Below are positions 57,579 to 64,000 of a stretch of DNA of 64,000 nucleotides, piece by piece. This stretch comes from Caprimulgus europaeus (taxonomy: Eukaryota > Chordata > Aves > Caprimulgiformes > Caprimulgidae): the NCBI GenBank assembly GCA_907165065.1, contig OU015539.1, forward strand, positions 19,211,293 to 19,275,292. The letters are read 5' to 3'. A program made the position numbers and the translations under genes. The notes beneath the pieces were generated by a model. The model saw nothing but the letters and a program-made list of their open reading frames with translations, searched no databases and was not told the origin of the DNA. How positions within the stretch are numbered: the first letter of the stretch is position 1; each line of letters opens with the position of its first letter.

Positions 57579-60500
57579 CTTCCCCTGTTTTCTTTTTGTA
57601 CAAAGAGATTAGCCTGTGTGCTATAAATCATTTTAGAAACCAAATTTTGTAAACAACTGACCAAACAAGGCAGGACTAATATTACCAATAAAATCATGCC
57701 ATCAATGCCAATCAAACACATTACCAAGGTTTTCAACAACGGTCCCAACCCAAGTGAGGAAAGCCAAGCGTTAACAGGGTACTCCTACTTTGCGGTTACC
57801 AGCTAAAGCTACTCCTGACAGAAAATTGTCAAAGTTTCTTCTGATTTTCTTCTTCTTAAAACACTCAAAGATACCTAAGATCACTCAAACTCCACAAACC
57901 CGTGTTCGACATGACAATGTCCATTTGCTTTTAGAAACTCCCTAATTCCCCCGTCTTGTTTTTGTACCACAAAAGCATTGTTCACCATCTTCTGTAGGGC
58001 CCTTTGCAGACACGATAGCAAACAAGGCACTAAGAGGAGGATTACCAAAATGTTTAGTAACACCACCAATCCTGACTTGAGCAGTGAAGAAACTCATTCT
58101 TGTATTCCCCAACCCTGAAATCACGTTCTTAACCAATCATCATTATCTACCTTTAACTGTTTGACATTTTCCTTTAACTTGGTAGTGGCCATATGAATTG
58201 ATTCTGGGTGGTCTGATAGAATCATACAGCACATGCCTTCAGATTCCTCACAAACATGTCGCTTGTGCTAACAAATAAAAATCAACTGCTGCTCTATTTT
58301 GCAGTGTTACATGTCTAATGCTATCAATGTCTACTAACGTCTATGTGAGAATTTGTGACGTGAGATTTGTTTATTTAGCTATCCAACAACCTAGCTTTTT
58401 CACAGCTCCTAATGCTTTTCCTGCTGCAACCTTAGGGGAGAACAACACAGTTAGGATCATGGCAGCGGTGTCCCAAAACTGTATCTGATCGTTACAATTT
58501 TCAGCAAAATAAGAAACGCTTCTCTTGTGTTGAGTGTTGTATAAGAGATGTGTTTAAATGTGAGACCATGAAAACAGATCTAAAAGCTAGCATAGCATTT
58601 CCATAGTGCTTAAAATTGTCATTTGGTTATGTCTGATTATATAGCTGCTAAAATTGTGCTTCATTAAATGTGATAATGCTATCAATACCTACATATCCTA
58701 AAAGCTTTCAAAGTTGTACAAAGGTACTTTTATAAGACAGGTTCTAAAAGGATCCCTGGGCGTAGCCAGTGAAAGTCACAGTGGTTCTTGCTTCCTTATA
58801 TTAGCAAGAGTTACCCACATGTTTTGTCTAGGTGCTACAGCTTAAGGTCTTGAAACAATGCTAATTAACAAAATCTTAATGCAGTAATAATTATAAACTT
58901 AAGATAAACTTAAGACTCTTTCCTCCTTTTTTTTTTTTTTTTTAAGTGCTAATTTACCAGATGTGTGAATGCTATGTAGTGTTAATCATGTTGAAATCTT
59001 CTCTTTTCCTTTTGCATTGGTGAGTGCCAACACTGAATGGTACAATATTTGATCCGTACGGTTCACTGACACTGCAAAATACTACTTGGAACACTTTCAC
59101 ATTTTAAACAATTTTAACCACTTCAACAAAAAATGCATTTGCAGAATTAAAGAAAAATCCAAATTAATGTTAATTGCAAGTTAGAGCAGTTCAAGGATTT
59201 CCAGTTTGTCAATATCTACCCTAACCAGTGCTATCCAAATACAGTATAAGCCATTTAGTGTTTCTACAATGAGAAGAAAACATGCAAATATTAAAGCTAT
59301 GACAAACACACAAAAGCAAGGAAAGAAAATTTGTTCTGTACTCATCCCTGTTGTAGTAAGGTACAGCATGTCAGGAGATTGCACTCAGTGCATCGTATGT
59401 GCTACGATATCTGGATAAAACCATGGAAGACAACTGAACTAGAATCAACTCTGAATTTCCTTGTTGTTGTGGTTTTACGTCAGAACATTCAAGTTATAAC
59501 ATCTTAGTGTCTTTTTAAGAATTCATAATGAAATTGTAAAAATGCTACTAAAAATCCCTATCTTAGATGCAATCTTCTGCTTCAGGAGCTACTATGTCAT
59601 TGTACAATATAAGTGGCTTATTAATCGCTGAATTGTTGGTGTAGCAGAATGTATTTATCATTGTGGATGTGTTTTGAAAAATTGGTATTTTAGAACCTGC
59701 CTTTATTCCATGAGAAGCCACAAATTTGTGTATTTCAAGCACTAATATCCTTACCCAAAGTCCTAAATGTACATTGTGAGTAACCCACCATGGGTGTCTT
59801 CGGGCCCCGACTTCATTCCATAACTGCAGAACTAACTGTTGCAATCTCGCATTTGTAAAGCTACCTGACGTCTGCATCCACAAATCTACCAGAGACAAAG
59901 TCTGAAGAGGTAAAATGATAAGATTGGGGTCAGTTCCTGCCAGAACGCGAAGATGAAGTCGAGACTTTAGTATCAATTGCCCAACTGCATCGGCCCGAGT
60001 AGTAACTGTGGCCCTAAAAGTAGAACTATGAAATACTCGCTCTATTAATCGCATCGGGGCGCTGTCAGGCAACTGAACAATCAACGAAACAACTTCTTTC
60101 TCTCGGTTATAGATAACTAAAGAAAAAAGACAATTTTCCAATCGACGATCTATGGTTGAGTGTCTAATTTTTTTCTGTAATGTCATCCAGTGCTTTCGTA
60201 GCCTCCACACTAAGTGATCTAGGGTCAGAAGGGGAACTACTATTCTGTAGAAGGTCAATCAAAGGAGAAAGATCTGTGTTAGTAATTCCACAGAAAGTTT
60301 GAAGCCACTACAGATCACCTACCAATTTTTGAACATCATTAACAGTCTTAATTTCTGGGCGCGAAATAATTTTCTGAGGTATAAGTCTAGTTTCTGTAAT
60401 TTGCATGCCCAAGTAATTCCAAGGAGAATGTTTTTGAACCTTTTCAGGCACAATGACTAAACCAAATTCTGCAAGCACGTTACAAGTTCTTTCTGTTCTT

Positions 60501-62237
60501 GTTCAGGAGGGGGTGTAGGACTAGCTACCAATAAGTCATCCATATAATGGCATGTAATCAAGTCAGGGTTTTCCCTTTGCCATGATCTTAAGGCTAAATT
60601 CACAAATCACTGACAAATGGTAGGAGAGTTTTCCATACCCTGTGGCAGTACAACCCATTGATAACGCTGTGACGGGGCGGCCCTATTGATGGAAGGCACA
60701 GAAAATGCAAACTTGTCACCATCATCCTCGTGTAAAGGAATTGTGAAAAAACAATCCTTAAGATTTAGTATTAACAAATCCCATCTCTCTAGCAACATGG
60801 CTGGAGATGGTAACCCAGGTTGCAAGGCTCCCATGTCCTCCATGCAATTGTTTACAGCTCTCAAATCATGTAATAATTTCCGTTTCCCAGATTTTTCCTG
60901 AATTGTAAAAATAGGAGTGTTCCATGGGCTAACAGAGGGTTTAATATGACCCAATTTTAATTGTTCCTGTACAAGTTCCTCAACATGTTGCAGCTTCTCT
61001 TTTGATAGAGGCCATTGATCAACCCAAACAGGTTTCTCTGTTTTCCATTTAAGTTTAAGTGTCAGGCGAGCGCTGCCGTCAGTGGCCCCAATCAAAAATC
61101 AGTAGATAACTTCAGTACTAAATGTACATTTATAGTGGCCAATTTAAAATCTGTGCATCTGCTGCTTCATTTTTTTTTTTTTTTAATTGAGACTTGGTTC
61201 AGAGTTTCCATTTTTTACATTACCCTAAAACAGAACTATTTCTGAAGCATAAAAAATTTCATAACAATAACAATAGTAATAATAAGAATAATATGGGGTT
61301 GGTTTTGTTTTGCCGATTGATTTTTGATTTGAAATATAATCCATGTCACAAAACAAACAAACAAACCAAAAATCTCTCCTCAGGAGAAGTCCCTGCTAGT
61401 TGAGATTGTTTTTCAAAACCAAATTTCATACTTACGGTATCTTTATAGTCATGCTATACATCCTTGAAAAGAACTGCTCACATTGAAAATGATGATAGGG
61501 CCTTAATTATAAAGGTGATAACTGGTGACACTATTTTTCATCAGAAAAGAAAATGAAAAGTTAAAAGTCTCATAAAAATTCATAGCTTATACTGAAAATT
61601 TGATTCATGCTCGTTTTGTTAATTTAAAAATACTCTTTGTAAACTGTGTAAACTCCTGCAGAAAACTTAGTGATACATTCATGTTACAATAAGGATAATT
61701 CATATTTACATCTACCCTATGCTATATTCTACTATTAATATACACTTCATTACCTGCTCATGTTACTATCTAATACATATCCTTACAGCTTTACATTCTT
61801 CTACATATAGTGTCCAGGCTTTTTTTTTTTTTTTTTTTTTTACCAAACAGAATTTGATGACTATGACACTTTGGAATGTTGCTTGAAGAAAATCCCACAG
61901 TGATCCAGAATCTGTAACGACACAAGCATAGCCTCTACCCAAAGCTACCAGTTCTCTGGGACTTTCTTATACAATAGTGATGACTCCACATTTATCTCTG
62001 ATTCTTTAAACTTTTTAAATTCTCGTATAGTGTCTGTTCAGTTCCTATGTCATTTTAGTTTACACATCAAACAATCACAAAGAAAATTCAGACGGAAGGT
62101 ACCTTCACTTCACTCACTCACTCACTCATTCCACAAAACATGCCAGGTTCTCGTGCAATGTGCACACTAAGCAGCACAACCCAAACCATAATTTTAGAAG
62201 GTCTGAAATGCAGGTTGATCACTGCGGAGAAAGCGCC

Positions 62238-62571
62238 GGGGGGGGGGGGGGGGGGCCCTCACCGCAGCCAGTTCCGGGCAAGGAATGCGGCCCCCCCGCC
62301 TCCCGGCTCTGCACCGTTATCTCATCCTGGTATGTCGTTAAGACGTTGTCATGGAAACCGCCGTTCGCCGCCTCCACTGTGCCTGCCACCGTGCCTGCTT
62401 TGGTGTTAAAAGTAGTCAAAAAAGTTAGTGATCAACAAATCAACAAATGCCTGTGTATAGGGAAACTGCAGTCCATAATCTCTTATTGTTCTTTTTTTTT
62501 TTTTTTTTTGTTCTTTTTTACAAGTTGGTCTTCTGGTCTCTTTTACTAGTTCCCAAGTATTTGCGTTCCCT

Positions 62572-62603
<32 letters not shown>

Positions 62604-62758
62604 GGTGCCAGGCAGGGAGGGTGCCCCCCCGGGTCCTTCTGACTGTTGAGCCCATCTGCGCCGATCAGCCTATCAGCTCGCAGCTCAGCACTGCCTCCTC
62701 AGCAGCGTCATACCCAGGCCAGGCCATTTTCCTCAGGAACCTGCGCAGTCCTTTGTCG

Positions 62759-62791
<33 letters not shown>

Positions 62792-62803
62792 CGGGGGGGG
62801 GGG
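62238..62803 (+). repeat. Three long G runs inside the ERV
   Basis: Runs of about 18 G at 62238-62255, 30 G at 62573-62602 and 31 G plus 11 G at 62761-62803. They may be polymerase-slippage tracts or assembly artefacts. Confidence 0.9.
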
Positions 62804-63513
62804 CGGCGCCATCTTGCCCAGTAACACTACGCAGTTCTTTTTCTCTGAGTGTCCTTAGCAGCTAAGTCCTGCTCCATTTATATTTCGTAACAGCGTCACA
62901 AAGTTCTTTTCCAAAACTTCTCCACTCATCCTCATCAAGATACTTCTCAGGAGTTAGAACTTCTCAGGAGTTTGAAAAAACTCACGAAGCACAAAGTCCA
63001 GCTAAATGCTTCAGGTTAAACGCTATATCTTGCTTTTCTAAAAAGCATTTAAGTAATGAGAGGGTTAAATCTATCTATGGTCAATGTCAGTAACCTGACT
63101 CCCACGCATTCTCCAGCGCGTTGAATCTGCGGTTCAGTCTTTTTTCCTAACTTGAGAAGATTTTTACGACCGCTATTCGGGATTCTGCTTTACTCTCCAA
63201 GGTGCCCTGAGCTCTTTGACTGTCTTGTCTTTATCTGATATTGCCAAGTCCCACACATGGTTGTCGAGCGACCGCTATTCCTCCTGTTCGAATAAGAGAG
63301 GGAGTACTTTAAAGAATCCTTGCTTTTTAGCCCAGGATTCCAGCTTATGTAAAAGCTTCTCAGAGACTGCCTCCCCTCTCTTAGAGAGGATAATGAGGAG
63401 CAGCCCTTCTCGCAGTAAATCCTGCTTCCATTACATATGCCGGCTGGCAAAATATTCGCACTAGGCTACCCACGGCTCAGCCTCACCTGAAATGATAAGG
63501 ACGAGGAGCCCCG

Positions 63514-63652
63514 CCGCTCAACGTGTCGCTCAGCGTTTCGTCTCTTGCGGCAATGTAGGCTAGGGAATTCCACCGGTCAATATCTCGTCTATACGGTGAA
63601 TCAGGGTAAGGGACTCCGCTCAACGTTTCGCCCTGTGTTTCGTCTCTTGCGG
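63514..63652 (-). repeat. Direct repeat in the ERV leader
   Basis: A 37-base string beginning CCGCTCAACG and ending TTTCGTCTCTTGCGG occurs at 63514-63550 and, with a few changes, at 63616-63652. The spacing is about 102 bases, between the PBS-like site and the gag-like region. Confidence 0.8.
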
Positions 63653-63687
63653 AGGATCAGGGTAATCAGTGGCGTTCGGACGCCACC

Positions 63688-64000
63688 TGTAGCCGGTGCC
63701 GAGAGTCTACACGTATACTCATAGAGTTAGGGTGATGCTCTGTCTTTATTTGGTACAGGTTCCTTTTATATAATTTGCCATACAACATGTGATGCGTGTT
63801 AGTAACTAATTGGTTAAGATTCTATTCACGTGACACAGTTAATGAGGTCCATACATAGTACAAAAGTCTAGCTCCTTATTGGTTAGTGATTAGAAGTCAC
63901 CCATGCCTTAGTTTCCCATAACATGCTTATCTTGCTGCTACAGCTGCAAGGACTTATTTGCACAATGTTTCTCCACAAAAAGATCTCCCCTTAAGTCCAC
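63688..64000 (-). repeat. 5' LTR of the class II ERV, cut by the window edge
   Basis: Shares CACGTATACTCATAGAGTTA, CTCCTTATTGGTTAGTGATT and ACAGCTGCAAGGACTTATTT with the 3' LTR, allowing a few changes, and is followed on minus by the PBS-like site. Confidence 0.85.

Larger units (their letters stand above)
57154..64000 (-). mobile_element. Class II endogenous retrovirus (fossil), runs off the window
   Basis: Order on minus: 5' LTR (63688 to beyond the window), PBS-like TGGCGTCCGAACGCCAC at 63669-63685, gag-like region near 63190-63470, pol reverse transcriptase at about 60480-61095 with LHDLRAVN and YMDD, a pol connection-like stretch at 59563-60258, env transmembrane tails at 57881-58136 and 57509-57748, a purine tract, and the 3' LTR at 57154-57578. 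The reverse transcriptase resembles alpha- and betaretroviral (ERVK-type) enzymes. The internal part is shorter than usual and broken many times. By eye the LTRs differ at about one site in ten, plus gaps, so the element is not recent. Confidence 0.85.

Noticed and set aside
59206-59418. Short plus-strand open frames inside the retrovirus
   Set aside because: They are on the strand opposite to the element and have no family features.

Overview
The window looks like bird nuclear DNA, probably neoavian. It carries seven CR1 LINE fragments, most ending in the CR1 tail (ATTCTGTGATTCTGTG type), two pieces of LTRs of the kind common in songbirds, a solo LTR and a broken class II endogenous retrovirus. 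No bacterial-type genes, tRNA, rRNA or CRISPR array was seen. Two host genes are recognisable, both on the minus strand and both only in part: FBF1 (Fas-binding factor 1, also called Albatross, a centriolar distal-appendage protein) and PIDD1 (p53-induced death-domain protein 1). I identified them by reading exons on the minus strand, matching remembered human protein sequence, and checking that splice sites and codon phases close.

Layout. (1) 1-24464 is a direct tandem array of a unit of about 5.7 kb carrying eight internal FBF1 exons, called here L0, L1, L2, A1, A2, A3, A4 and A5 in transcription order. It runs off the left edge of the window. Unit breakpoints are at 3710/3711, 9406/9407, 15121/15122 and 20771/20772. 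(2) 24465-28016 is the 5' part of an FBF1 copy: N-terminal exons, then a CpG-rich probable promoter. (3) 28017-33800 is non-coding DNA with two CR1 pieces. (4) 33803-37846 holds the last five coding exons of PIDD1, with an open reading frame throughout; no earlier PIDD1 exon was found. (5) 38000-43040 is spacer with CR1 and LTR pieces. (6) 43066-48653 holds the last twelve coding exons of FBF1. (7) 49012-56460 is a second copy of the block at 20772-28016, so that here one A block and the 5' region are joined to the FBF1 C-terminal exons. This second locus has several lesions and is probably a pseudogene. (8) 56461-57153 is a CR1 into which an old minus-strand class II retrovirus (57154 to beyond 64000) has inserted.

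How the parts relate. The ancestral FBF1 gene was probably 5' exons - L - A - C-terminal exons. Block L-A was tandemly multiplied in the left locus. Both loci share a junction in which the 5' exons meet block A with the L exons absent; the phases still fit across that gap. The right locus lacks the array but keeps the C-terminal exons. FBF1 and PIDD1 lie on different human chromosomes (17q25 and 11p15), yet both products act at centriolar distal appendages. Their coexistence here as fragments is the most unusual feature of the window. All similarity statements are by eye; no alignment or search was run.
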